Program-made: the position numbers and the translations under genes
Assembly (NCBI GenBank): GCA_001769385.1
Contig: MEPB01000049.1
Coordinates: 157,771-221,770 of the forward strand
DNA length: 64,000 nucleotides
Direction: 5' to 3'
DNA from: Bacteroidetes bacterium RIFCSPLOWO2_12_FULL_35_15
GTDB taxonomy: Bacteria; Bacteroidota; Bacteroidia; 2-12-FULL-35-15
Notes under the pieces: generated by a model
The model's input: only the letters and a program-made list of their open reading frames with translations
What the model was told of the DNA's origin: nothing
The model's database searches: none
Part shown: positions 54,318 to 62,042 of the stretch, piece after piece
Numbering within the stretch: the stretch's first letter is position 1
Layout of the letters: every line of letters starts with the position of its first letter

Positions 54318-54953
54318 ATGAAAAGAATTAGAAAAATAATTACATTGATCGTTACTTTCCTTTCGGGAGCGTTTTATACACAAGCTCAGGAAACCACAGA
54401 GCCAATTCATAGATATATTGGGGTGGGGATCAGAGCATCGGTTTTTCAGATAAGTGAATTACCTATCAGAACAGTTCCGCCCAATAGAATCCTTTTGAAC
54501 ATCGACCCCATCAAATATCTTCGTGTGGAAGGACATTTTGGAATGTATAAAAATGATTATCAGGAAAATTTTAATACGTTTTCAAATGGAAATGTTTTAC
54601 TTACTCTAAAGGAAAATTCAACACTTTTTGGTGGAGGTGTATTTGGAGTTTATCCCAAAGACAATATAAAATTTATTGCCGGACTTCGCTATTCACAAAA
54701 CAGATATAATCAGGATAATATAGATTTCTCAAATGGGATTCCGTTTGTTGTTACTGATAAAGGAGAAGTTAACATTCTAACCTACGTCCTGGGTGCAGAA
54801 TATGCATTCAATAAGTGGTTTTCCATAGGTGCTGAGTTCGGATTTGTAACCATGAAAGATAATTTTCATCCGGCAGATCCTTCAAATCCTTCAACAACAT
54901 CTAATACATCGATTTCAGAATCAAGTTTAGTATTTCGGTTTTATCCATATTGA
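54318..54953 (+). CDS. Small outer-membrane beta-barrel protein
   Basis: 211-residue exported protein. The signal peptide ends YTQAQ at about residue 23. The rest alternates short amphipathic strands with aromatic ends (YIGVGIRASVFQI, YLRVEGHFGMYK, TLFGGGVFGVYP, FIAGLRYSQNRY, YVLGAEYAFNKWFSIGAEFGFV) and ends in SLVFRFYPY, an aromatic C-terminus typical of barrels recognised by the BAM complex. The fold fits an 8-strand OmpX/OmpA-like barrel. Substrate or role unknown. Possibly co-transcribed with the universal stress protein. Confidence 0.78.
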   Translation: MKRIRKIITLIVTFLSGAFYTQAQETTEPIHRYIGVGIRASVFQISELPIRTVPPNRILLNIDPIKYLRVEGHFGMYKNDYQENFNTFSNGNVLLTLKENSTLFGGGVFGVYPKDNIKFIAGLRYSQNRYNQDNIDFSNGIPFVVTDKGEVNILTYVLGAEYAFNKWFSIGAEFGFVTMKDNFHPADPSNPSTTSNTSISESSLVFRFYPY

Positions 54954-55013
54954 AAAATCCCTGCAGCAGTGTTTTTTTACGATCATCAGTCAGGTTTTTA
55001 ATAATAAAGGAAA

Positions 55014-55184
55014 TTATGTTTTCTTAACAGGCTCTACCTCAGGATTTTTACGAGGTGTTATCTCAGGTGACGGTTGTTCCGGTTTGTTTATATCCGGTTT
55101 AGGTGAAATTTCAGGATTAATAGGTGGATTTGCCGGTGTAGTTGGCAAGGGGATTACTTCAGGTTTCTGATGATTATTTTCCAT
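55014..55184 (-). CDS. 56-residue proline-rich protein after ftsH
   Basis: Small ORF (ATG 55184) of 56 residues: MENNHQKPEVIPLPTTPANP then a run with a Pro roughly every third residue (NPEISPKPDIN, EQPSPEITPRK), ending EPVKKT. It has no signal, no helices and no hydrophobic core, so it should be an extended soluble polypeptide. The gene begins 25 bp after the FtsH stop, in the same direction, and is probably its co-transcribed follower. Pro and Lys/Glu spacing and conserved codon use argue it is translated. Function unknown; a linker or FtsH substrate are guesses. Confidence 0.65.
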   Translation of the reverse strand: MENNHQKPEVIPLPTTPANPPINPEISPKPDINKPEQPSPEITPRKNPEVEPVKKT

Positions 55185-55208
55185 TTTTTATGTTTTGTTT
55201 TGAAACCA

Positions 55209-57164
55209 TTATGCTAAAACAGGTTCTTCTTTTACTATCCGTTTACCTAAGATGTTTTCGATATCATTTTTATAAATTACTTCTTTTTGCAATAATAGTT
55301 TTGCAAGCGCATCTAATTTATCGCGGTTACTTTCCAAAATAACCTTGACAGATTCGTGGGCCTGATCTATCAGTTTTCTTACTTCCTCATCGATCAGTTT
55401 TGCAGTAGCCTCACTATATGGTTTCTGGAATGAGTTTTCATACATTCCTGTAGAATCATAAAAACTGATGTTCCCGATCTTTTCACTCAGACCGAGTTGA
55501 GAAACCATCATATAAGCCTGTTTGGTGGCTTTTTCAAGATCATCAAGTGCTCCGGAGGATATTTCCTTGAAAACAATTTCTTCTGCTGTTCTTCCACCTA
55601 ATGCAGCGCAAAGCCGGTCATAAAATTGTGAGCGGGTGATAATCTGCCGTTCTTCTGGCAAGTACCATGATCCGCCAAGCGATTTACCCCGCGGAATGAT
55701 AGTTACTTTTTGTAAAGGATCAACATTTTTCAGCATCCAGCTGATCACAGCATGTCCCGCTTCATGATAAGCGATAATGTTTTTTTCGGCAGGTGAAATT
55801 ATTTTACTTTTCTTTTCAATACCTGACACAATGCGGTCAATAGCATCAAAAAAATCCTGCGTTTCAATTGCTTTTTTCTTTTTTCTTGCGGCAATAAGTG
55901 CCGCTTCATTACAAACATTGGCAATATCAGCTCCTGAAAACCCTGGCGTTTGTGAAGCCAGGTAATCAGTGTCAACTGATTTATCCAGTACCAGTGGATT
56001 CAGGTGCACCTTAAAAATAGCCAGACGTTCCTGTTTATTTGGCAGATCAAGATGAATATGGCGGTCGAAGCGACCAGGACGCAATAGCGCAGGATCCAGA
56101 ATATCGGCTCGGTTAGTAGCTGCCAGCACAATTATTCCTGTGTTAGGGTCAAAGCCGTCCATTTCAGCCAGCAATTGGTTTAACGTACTTTCCCGTTCAT
56201 CATTTGCCTGAATAGATAATACTTTTCCACGCACCCTTCCAATGGTGTCAATTTCATCAATAAAAATAATACTGGGAGCTTTTTCTTTTGCCTTGTTAAA
56301 CAGATCACGAACCCGTGAAGCACCAACACCAACAAACATTTCAATAAATTCAGATCCCGACAAGGAAAAGAATGGAACTCCGGCTTCACCGGCTACAGCC
56401 TTTGCCATAAGTGTTTTACCTGTGCCTGGAGCGCCAACAAGCAATATTCCTTTTGGAATTTTTGCTCCCAGCCTGGTAAAGTTTTCCGGTTGTTTTAAAA
56501 ACTCGACAATTTCCATTACCTCCATTTTTGCTTCTTCATAACCTGCTACATCCTTGAATGTTATCAAACTATTTTTCCCTTTTTCATAAATTTCAGGACT
56601 GGATTTACCAAAATCAAAAATGGATCTTCCCATGCCTCCGGGAGCAGAAGCAATTCTGTTCAATATAAAGAACCAGAAAAATGCGACTAATGCAAGAGGG
56701 ATGATCCAACCAAGTATAGATTGCACCCAACTTTTTTCTTCATTGATATATTGAATGGTTATTTTTTCTTGTTCGGGAAATTTTGCCTGAGCTTCTTCCA
56801 GATGCCTTTCAAATACATCTATTGAACCAATCGGGAAAGAATAATGCGGACCGCGGTTAATGCCTCCCATCATGTTTTTCGCAACAGTTTTATATTTTTC
56901 ATTTTTAAGGCTTTCTTCTTTAATATATATTTCTACCCTTTCCTTATTCACAATAGTTACTTTTTCTATATCATGATTTTGCAGCATTTCATTATTAACT
57001 TGTTGCCAGGTGGTTTCCTTTGCACCCGAAGATTTTCCGGGAATCATGTAGATCGCAAAAATTCCTAAAAGGATAACAAGATAAATCCAAAAAGAGAACG
57101 GTTTAGAGTTCATCTTTTTAGTTGGGTCACTGCCTTTTTGAGGTTTAATTTCTTCAGGTGTCAT
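55209..57164 (-). CDS. ftsH: ATP-dependent zinc metalloprotease FtsH
   Basis: 651-residue membrane-anchored AAA+ protease that degrades misfolded membrane proteins and short-lived regulators. Two membrane helices (about 24-41 and 151-169) flank a periplasmic loop. The AAA domain has Walker A GAPGTGKT (244-251), Walker B FIDE (301-304) and the second region of homology ([17 protein letters not shown]). The protease centre is HEAGH (467-471) with Asp542 as the third zinc ligand. A 20-residue charged N-terminal extension precedes the first helix. Start at ATG 57164. A proline-rich small gene follows. Confidence 0.97.
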   Translation of the reverse strand: MTPEEIKPQKGSDPTKKMNSKPFSFWIYLVILLGIFAIYMIPGKSSGAKETTWQQVNNEMLQNHDIEKVTIVNKERVEIYIKEESLKNEKYKTVAKNMMGGINRGPHYSFPIGSIDVFERHLEEAQAKFPEQEKITIQYINEEKSWVQSILGWIIPLALVAFFWFFILNRIASAPGGMGRSIFDFGKSSPEIYEKGKNSLITFKDVAGYEEAKMEVMEIVEFLKQPENFTRLGAKIPKGILLVGAPGTGKTLMAKAVAGEAGVPFFSLSGSEFIEMFVGVGASRVRDLFNKAKEKAPSIIFIDEIDTIGRVRGKVLSIQANDERESTLNQLLAEMDGFDPNTGIIVLAATNRADILDPALLRPGRFDRHIHLDLPNKQERLAIFKVHLNPLVLDKSVDTDYLASQTPGFSGADIANVCNEAALIAARKKKKAIETQDFFDAIDRIVSGIEKKSKIISPAEKNIIAYHEAGHAVISWMLKNVDPLQKVTIIPRGKSLGGSWYLPEERQIITRSQFYDRLCAALGGRTAEEIVFKEISSGALDDLEKATKQAYMMVSQLGLSEKIGNISFYDSTGMYENSFQKPYSEATAKLIDEEVRKLIDQAHESVKVILESNRDKLDALAKLLLQKEVIYKNDIENILGKRIVKEEPVLA

Positions 57165-57207
57165 TTGATAGGGATACTGTTATCAATGAAATTGTCTCCA
57201 ATTGTCT

Positions 57208-57927
57208 TTATTTGTGAACACTTTCGTTATTTTTTATTTTAGTTTTTTTATTTATCGGCTTTACCGGATATTTCTTCATAATAGCTTCAACAGCGGGATG
57301 GATATTTTCATCATAATAAGCGGGATCATAAATATCTCCTCTTGCAGTACCTGACCAAACCATTTTGTTTTGCTTTCGGTCAAGGACATTTAGGGTAATA
57401 GACCCTTCGATGTATTCATATTTTTGAGTAAACTCATCGTTAGGATAACAATATGCAGACGGATATCTGTAATAGTAATTAATGTCGTATGGGAAATAAT
57501 AAATACTTCCATAATAATAATTACAATAATAATTTGACCATGGATAAGGGGATAAAATATATTCTACTTGCTTTTTTTTAGTCCCGATTATAACTCTTAA
57601 TAAAACATCCGGGGCTTCCAGGTTTACAGAATATCCTCTTTCAGCAAAGCTTTGTCCAAAATAGTTCCTTATATTATTACGGATCACTTCGTTATTATAA
57701 GGAAGGTTAGTCGTATCCGTTTGATCCGGCAGCCAGGCAAAGGTCTTGTATTTTGAAAAATCGGTGCTGGCATCTGCACTTGTTGAAATATCAGTATAAA
57801 TTTCGCACCGGATAAATGCCAGAAGAATAATGGTTATTAAAAAAATCGCATAACGATCAGGTGTTTTACTTTTTTTTATTAAGTAATTTCCAATATCCAG
57901 TACAAGAGAATGAGACTTCGATTTCAT
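57208..57927 (-). CDS. DUF4136 domain protein with unusual N-terminus
   Basis: 239-residue protein. The core from about residue 45 (YTDISTSADASTDFSKYKTFAWLPD) through SVNLEAPDVLLRVIIGTKKKQ and YIEGSITLNVLDRKQNKMVWSGTARG is a DUF4136 domain, usually an outer-membrane-associated lipoprotein. Here the hydrophobic stretch ends LLAFIRC, where an Arg stands in front of the cysteine, so the lipobox is poor, and ~28 extra residues precede the hydrophobic segment. It may be an uncleaved membrane anchor. A longer frame to 57984 is less likely. Located just upstream of ftsH; its transcript may continue into it. Confidence 0.82.
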   Translation of the reverse strand: MKSKSHSLVLDIGNYLIKKSKTPDRYAIFLITIILLAFIRCEIYTDISTSADASTDFSKYKTFAWLPDQTDTTNLPYNNEVIRNNIRNYFGQSFAERGYSVNLEAPDVLLRVIIGTKKKQVEYILSPYPWSNYYCNYYYGSIYYFPYDINYYYRYPSAYCYPNDEFTQKYEYIEGSITLNVLDRKQNKMVWSGTARGDIYDPAYYDENIHPAVEAIMKKYPVKPINKKTKIKNNESVHK

Positions 57928-58080
57928 GTTTTTTTTTCTGTAAAAATCAAAAAAAAACGATTTTTGTGAAATGGAATTAATCACTAAAGGCAGTGATATT
58001 TGTTACTTGCATTGTGTTTGAAAAGTAGTTTACTCTTCATTTAATCAAAAGAATTCCTAGCGGCTCTGCTTCTGTATTAT

Positions 58081-58527
58081 TCATAAAGGGATCAGCGTAT
58101 TGATTTCTTCGAAATTCTTTTGTTGGCTTTCATGAAGGTAATCCTTCATTTTAGAAAGGCTGATCCATTTCCAACCATCAACTTCAGGGAATTCATCATT
58201 TACAAGCATCTTACAATTAAATGAAAAATTATCCAGATCAGAATCGGTGAAGATTAAATACGATTCAAGTATTTTATTTTGCCTTTTATATTTTATAGCC
58301 GGAAGTGAAAGTGTTTGAAGAATATGAAGATTTCTGATGTCGATGCCGGTTTCTTCTTTTAATTCCCGGCATGCGGCAATGTACGAATCTTCTCCTTCAT
58401 CTTTTAATCCTTTGGGAATTGACCATTTATTCCATGGAGAATTGGTTGCGTGACACACAAGAATCTTTTTATTTTTTGTGTTATATAAGTAGATACCGCA
58501 AGTTATATTGGCTGCACTTTTTGACAT
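58081..58527 (-). CDS. Nudix hydrolase
   Basis: 148-residue cytosolic Nudix hydrolase, cleaving a nucleoside diphosphate linked to some other group. The Nudix box is complete: Gly40, Glu46, Arg54-Glu55, Glu58-Glu59 and Gly61 (around SYIAACRELKEETGI), following WNKWSIPKG. The preceding strand GIYLYNTKNKKILVCHA suits the diadenosine-polyphosphate type (MutT/ApaH-like), but the substrate is not decided by sequence. Stands alone between DUF4136 and cytochrome c peroxidase genes, same strand as both. Confidence 0.92.
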   Translation of the reverse strand: MSKSAANITCGIYLYNTKNKKILVCHATNSPWNKWSIPKGLKDEGEDSYIAACRELKEETGIDIRNLHILQTLSLPAIKYKRQNKILESYLIFTDSDLDNFSFNCKMLVNDEFPEVDGWKWISLSKMKDYLHESQQKNFEEINTLIPL

Positions 58528-58608
58528 TTTTTTACTGTTAACCTTAATTTAAGGATAATAAATAGGTTTTTGGTACTGTTTTTTTTTGAAAATCTGCAGA
58601 AAAATAAA

Positions 58609-59682
58609 TTATTTCTGTGAAAAAATTGTTGTTGAGAGTTGCGCTTCTTCTGAAACTTTTCCTGTCAACGAATTCAGGAAGGCAACAATATTATTTACTT
58701 CAACATTTGTCAGGTTTTTGTTTAACTCGGTTTTACCCATAATTGCAACAGCTTTATTCAAATTCATTACGCTTCCATCGTGAAAATAGGGAAAGGTTTT
58801 CGTCACATTCCGTAAGGAAGAAACTTTGAAAACATCTTTATCAATTTCTAATTTTGTATGACTCTTTTTTCCTTCATCATTTGTTTTACTTTTTATATAC
58901 AAACGATAATTATCATATACTCCGAATTTTTGACAGGTGTAGCCACCAATAGCAACCCCGTAATGACATTGAATACAACCTGTTTCAATAAATGTTTTTA
59001 AGCCTTCTTTTTGTTCTGAATTCAGTGCTTTCGGATCCCCCATTAAATAGTTGTCGAATGGTGAAGGAGTGATAAGGGTGCGTTCAAATGCTGCAATTGA
59101 ATTCTGAATATTAGGAAAAGAAATTGGCTCTTTATCAGAAGGGAAAACAGATTTAAATAATTTTTCATATTCCTTAATTTTCCTTAGTCTGTTTAAAAGA
59201 AATTTTTTGGAAGGAATAGCCATTTCAATTGGATTTAATATTGCTCCGCCAACGTGATCTTCAAAACTCGTTACTCTTCCGTCCCAATACAGGAATTTTT
59301 GTAAGGAAGCATTAAGAATGGTTGGTGAATTTCTTATTCCGAATTTTTCAACATCGAATTTTGAAGTTGGATAGTTATCAACTCCATAGGTAGTAAGGTT
59401 ATGACAAGAATTGCAGCTATTGTTTTTGTTTTTACTAAGTTGTGTATCGTAGAAAAGAAGCTTTCCAAGTTTTACTTTTTCCTGAGTAATAAGATTTCCT
59501 TTGTTTTCTACAAGTTTTCGAAGAGGCTGGAAAATGCTTTGTGCCAATTGCAGTAATTCTATTTCTGATTGTTTAAATGCATTAGCATGCTTTGTTCTCT
59601 CAAAATTCCGGGTATGTTGTTCATTCCAAATAATTCCAAGTAACATAAATCCTAAGCCTGCAAAAAGAATATTTTTTTTCAT
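58609..59682 (-). CDS. Di-haem cytochrome c peroxidase (MauG/CcpA family)
   Basis: 357-residue periplasmic peroxidase reducing hydrogen peroxide with electrons from cytochrome c. Two haem c sites are visible: CNSCH (Cys90-His94, low-potential side) and CIQCH (Cys236-His240). Family blocks include KLGKLLFYDTQLS, FGIRNSPTILNAS, YWDGRV, PIEM and SLRNVTKTFPYFHDGSV. A N-terminal hydrophobic segment (ILFAGLGFMLLGIIW) serves as signal or anchor. It fits a microaerobic or peroxide-exposed lifestyle and is placed in a stress and redox block. Haem maturation genes are not in the window. Confidence 0.93.
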   Translation of the reverse strand: MKKNILFAGLGFMLLGIIWNEQHTRNFERTKHANAFKQSEIELLQLAQSIFQPLRKLVENKGNLITQEKVKLGKLLFYDTQLSKNKNNSCNSCHNLTTYGVDNYPTSKFDVEKFGIRNSPTILNASLQKFLYWDGRVTSFEDHVGGAILNPIEMAIPSKKFLLNRLRKIKEYEKLFKSVFPSDKEPISFPNIQNSIAAFERTLITPSPFDNYLMGDPKALNSEQKEGLKTFIETGCIQCHYGVAIGGYTCQKFGVYDNYRLYIKSKTNDEGKKSHTKLEIDKDVFKVSSLRNVTKTFPYFHDGSVMNLNKAVAIMGKTELNKNLTNVEVNNIVAFLNSLTGKVSEEAQLSTTIFSQK

Positions 59683-59847
59683 GATTCTATTTTAAATGCT
59701 AAAATTAGTTTAACAAATTTTTAGAGAAAGTGATAATTGTCAAGGGTCGCGGTGATTGAATTCAAAAGAAGAGCAAAATGAAAAAAATTATATGCCATAA
59801 TTTATAAAGGCGACAAACCAATTTTAATTGAGAAGTCCTTTCGGGTT

Positions 59848-60039
59848 ATGGTAATAGTTTTCATTATTAACAATACTCGCAGCATCAAAAAACGAAATAG
59901 AAAAATTGAAGAAAAAAACATATCAGTTCACCCGACTGAAAAACACAGTAAAAAATTAACCGAGAAAAAAATTGCAGATATGAAAAAAAGTTTTAATTTA
60001 GCTAGAGATTCATCGAACAAAATAGTGGTTATAAGCTAA
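59848..60039 (+). CDS. Possible 63-residue basic protein before the PocR kinase
   Basis: Short frame starting MVIVFIINNTRSIKKRNRKI, then Lys-rich, ending three bases before the PocR kinase ATG. It could be a small co-transcribed basic protein, but the sequence matches nothing and could be chance in AT-rich DNA. The codon for Lys dominates, which fits the general base composition. Low support. Confidence 0.25.
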   Translation: MVIVFIINNTRSIKKRNRKIEEKNISVHPTEKHSKKLTEKKIADMKKSFNLARDSSNKIVVIS

Positions 60040-60042
60040 AAA

Positions 60043-61836
60043 ATGTCAGATTTATCGAAAATTATTGAAAATTCTGTGAATAGAGAGGGGGAATTAAATG
60101 AACCCGTTTCCATTCAAAAGAATGAAGAAAATAGCCAGAAATCCATTGATATATCTGATTTTTCTTTTTCAGATCTTGTCGATATTTCTGATCTTCAGCC
60201 ATTGGTAAATCACTATTCTGAACTTGCAGGTTGTGTTATCGGGATTCTCGATGTTGATAATACATTATTGGCTTCTGCAGGCTGGCAAAAAATATGCAGT
60301 TATTTTCATCGCCTTCATCCTGAAGAAAGGATTCGTTGCACCGAATGTGATAATTTTATCAAGCAAAACCTGAATACAGAGAATCCTACAGCCTACAGAT
60401 GTAAAAATGGTTTATGGGATGTCATACACCCGATTTATATCGGAGGAAAACATTTAGCGAATATTTTCTTCGGACAGTTTTTTTTCGATGATGAAGCAAT
60501 AGATATTTCGCATTTTGAAAGTCAGGCAGCTGAATATGGTTTCGATAAAACTGAATATATCAAAGCCGTTCAGGAGGTACCTGTTTTTTCAAGCAAAAAA
60601 GTAGATACCTTAAAACATTTTAATGCAGCATTGGCTCATATTATAACGAAAAAGGGCTATACTAATTTATTGCTTAAAAAGGAGAAAATTGAGGAACTAA
60701 AAATTGTAAATAAACAATTAATTGAAAGCGAATTAAAATTCAGAAAATTATTTGAACAGGCTGGAGTTGGTGTTGCTCAGGTTGGAGCATCAACAGGCGG
60801 GTTCTTGAAAATAAATAAAAAATTTGCTGATATGCTTGGTTACACCATTGACGAAATGTTGCAATTGACCTTTCAGGAACTTACCCATCCCGATGACCTC
60901 AAAGAAAATTTACATCATCAGGAACTGCTTCTTCAAAAAAAAATCACTGAATATTCTACAGAAAAAAGATACTTCCGAAAAGATGGAACAATAATCTGGG
61001 TGATGATCACTGTATCGCCCATGTGGGAATTGGAGGATGGAAAAGAATATCACATCCTGATTGTTCAAGATATCACTGAACGTAAAAAAATTGAACAAAC
61101 ATTAACAGAAAATGAAGCAAAGTTTAAAGAATTAAATTCAACCAAGGATAAATTCTTTTCAATCATTGCCCATGATTTGAAAAATCCATTTACCGTTCTG
61201 AAAGGCGCTTCCGAATTACTTTCAATTTATTTAGAAAAAAATGATCTCCCTAAAAGTAAAGCAAAAGCAGAAATGATATCGAATGCTTCCATACATGGTT
61301 ATGCTTTATTGGAAAACCTTCTGGTATGGGCAAAATCACAAACAGGAGGCATCCTGTTTGAACCACAAAAAATAAATTTAAAAAACAGGGTAGGAGAAAG
61401 TATCAAAGAAGTAGAAGATAATGCAAGGGTGAAAAATATAATAATAATAAATGAAATACCCGGCAATCTGATCTTGGAAGTGGATGAGAACTTATTATCT
61501 GTTGTTTTCCGTAACCTGATAACCAATGCTATAAAATTCACACATCATGGCGGAAAGATAAAAATAACAGCTACAACAGAAAAGCACCTTGTTGAAATAG
61601 CTGTTATCGATACAGGAATAGGTATTCCCAAAGAACATCAATATAAACTTTTCAGGTTAGATACGAACTTTTCAAGAACCGGAACCGCTAATGAAAAAAG
61701 TACAAGTTTAGGGTTATTGTTATGTAAAGAATTTATAGAAAAACATAAAGGGGAAATATGGGTTGAAAGTGAGGAAAATAAAGGAAGTGAATTCAGATTT
61801 ACCTTGCCCTATATTCAAAATGGTTCTGTTTCATAA
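60043..61836 (+). CDS. PocR-PAS sensor histidine kinase
   Basis: 597-residue soluble kinase. Residues ~40-215 form a PocR sensory domain (DISDLQPLVNHYSELAGCVI, RCTECDNFIKQNL, YRCKNGLWDVIHPIYIGG, NIFFGQFFF), a fold that often binds small hydrocarbon derivatives or metal-bound ligands and keeps several cysteines. A PAS domain (about 235-350, LGYTIDEMLQLTFQELTHPDD, closing DITERKK) is followed by HisKA with His377 in IIAHDLKNPF and an ATPase with NLITNAIKFT and DTGIGIPKEH. It is a likely redox or metabolite sensor; no partner regulator is next to it. Confidence 0.9.
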   Translation: MSDLSKIIENSVNREGELNEPVSIQKNEENSQKSIDISDFSFSDLVDISDLQPLVNHYSELAGCVIGILDVDNTLLASAGWQKICSYFHRLHPEERIRCTECDNFIKQNLNTENPTAYRCKNGLWDVIHPIYIGGKHLANIFFGQFFFDDEAIDISHFESQAAEYGFDKTEYIKAVQEVPVFSSKKVDTLKHFNAALAHIITKKGYTNLLLKKEKIEELKIVNKQLIESELKFRKLFEQAGVGVAQVGASTGGFLKINKKFADMLGYTIDEMLQLTFQELTHPDDLKENLHHQELLLQKKITEYSTEKRYFRKDGTIIWVMITVSPMWELEDGKEYHILIVQDITERKKIEQTLTENEAKFKELNSTKDKFFSIIAHDLKNPFTVLKGASELLSIYLEKNDLPKSKAKAEMISNASIHGYALLENLLVWAKSQTGGILFEPQKINLKNRVGESIKEVEDNARVKNIIIINEIPGNLILEVDENLLSVVFRNLITNAIKFTHHGGKIKITATTEKHLVEIAVIDTGIGIPKEHQYKLFRLDTNFSRTGTANEKSTSLGLLLCKEFIEKHKGEIWVESEENKGSEFRFTLPYIQNGSVS

Positions 61837-62003
61837 AAGTATATTCTGATTTTCCGATTGGTTTTATACATAAAATCCTAAAACAGATTATCCCCTCTTT
61901 ATTGCTAATTTTTGTCCTCAAAAAAATCCAAAAGTTTGTTCACGTTTTTTTATTTTCCTATTAAGATCAGAAACAGTTTTCAACATAATAGCTTGTTTAT
62001 TAA

Positions 62004-62017
62004 TTGATTACATTCAA
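62004..62017. promoter_or_regulatory. Weak FNR-like site TTGAT-TACA-TTCAA
   Basis: One position away from a perfect TTGAT-N4-ATCAA palindrome, 26 bp upstream of the TPR-SpoIIE gene. Such a sequence can appear by chance in DNA this AT-rich. Confidence 0.2.
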
Positions 62018-62042
62018 TCGGAATTAATAGTAAATTAGATTT

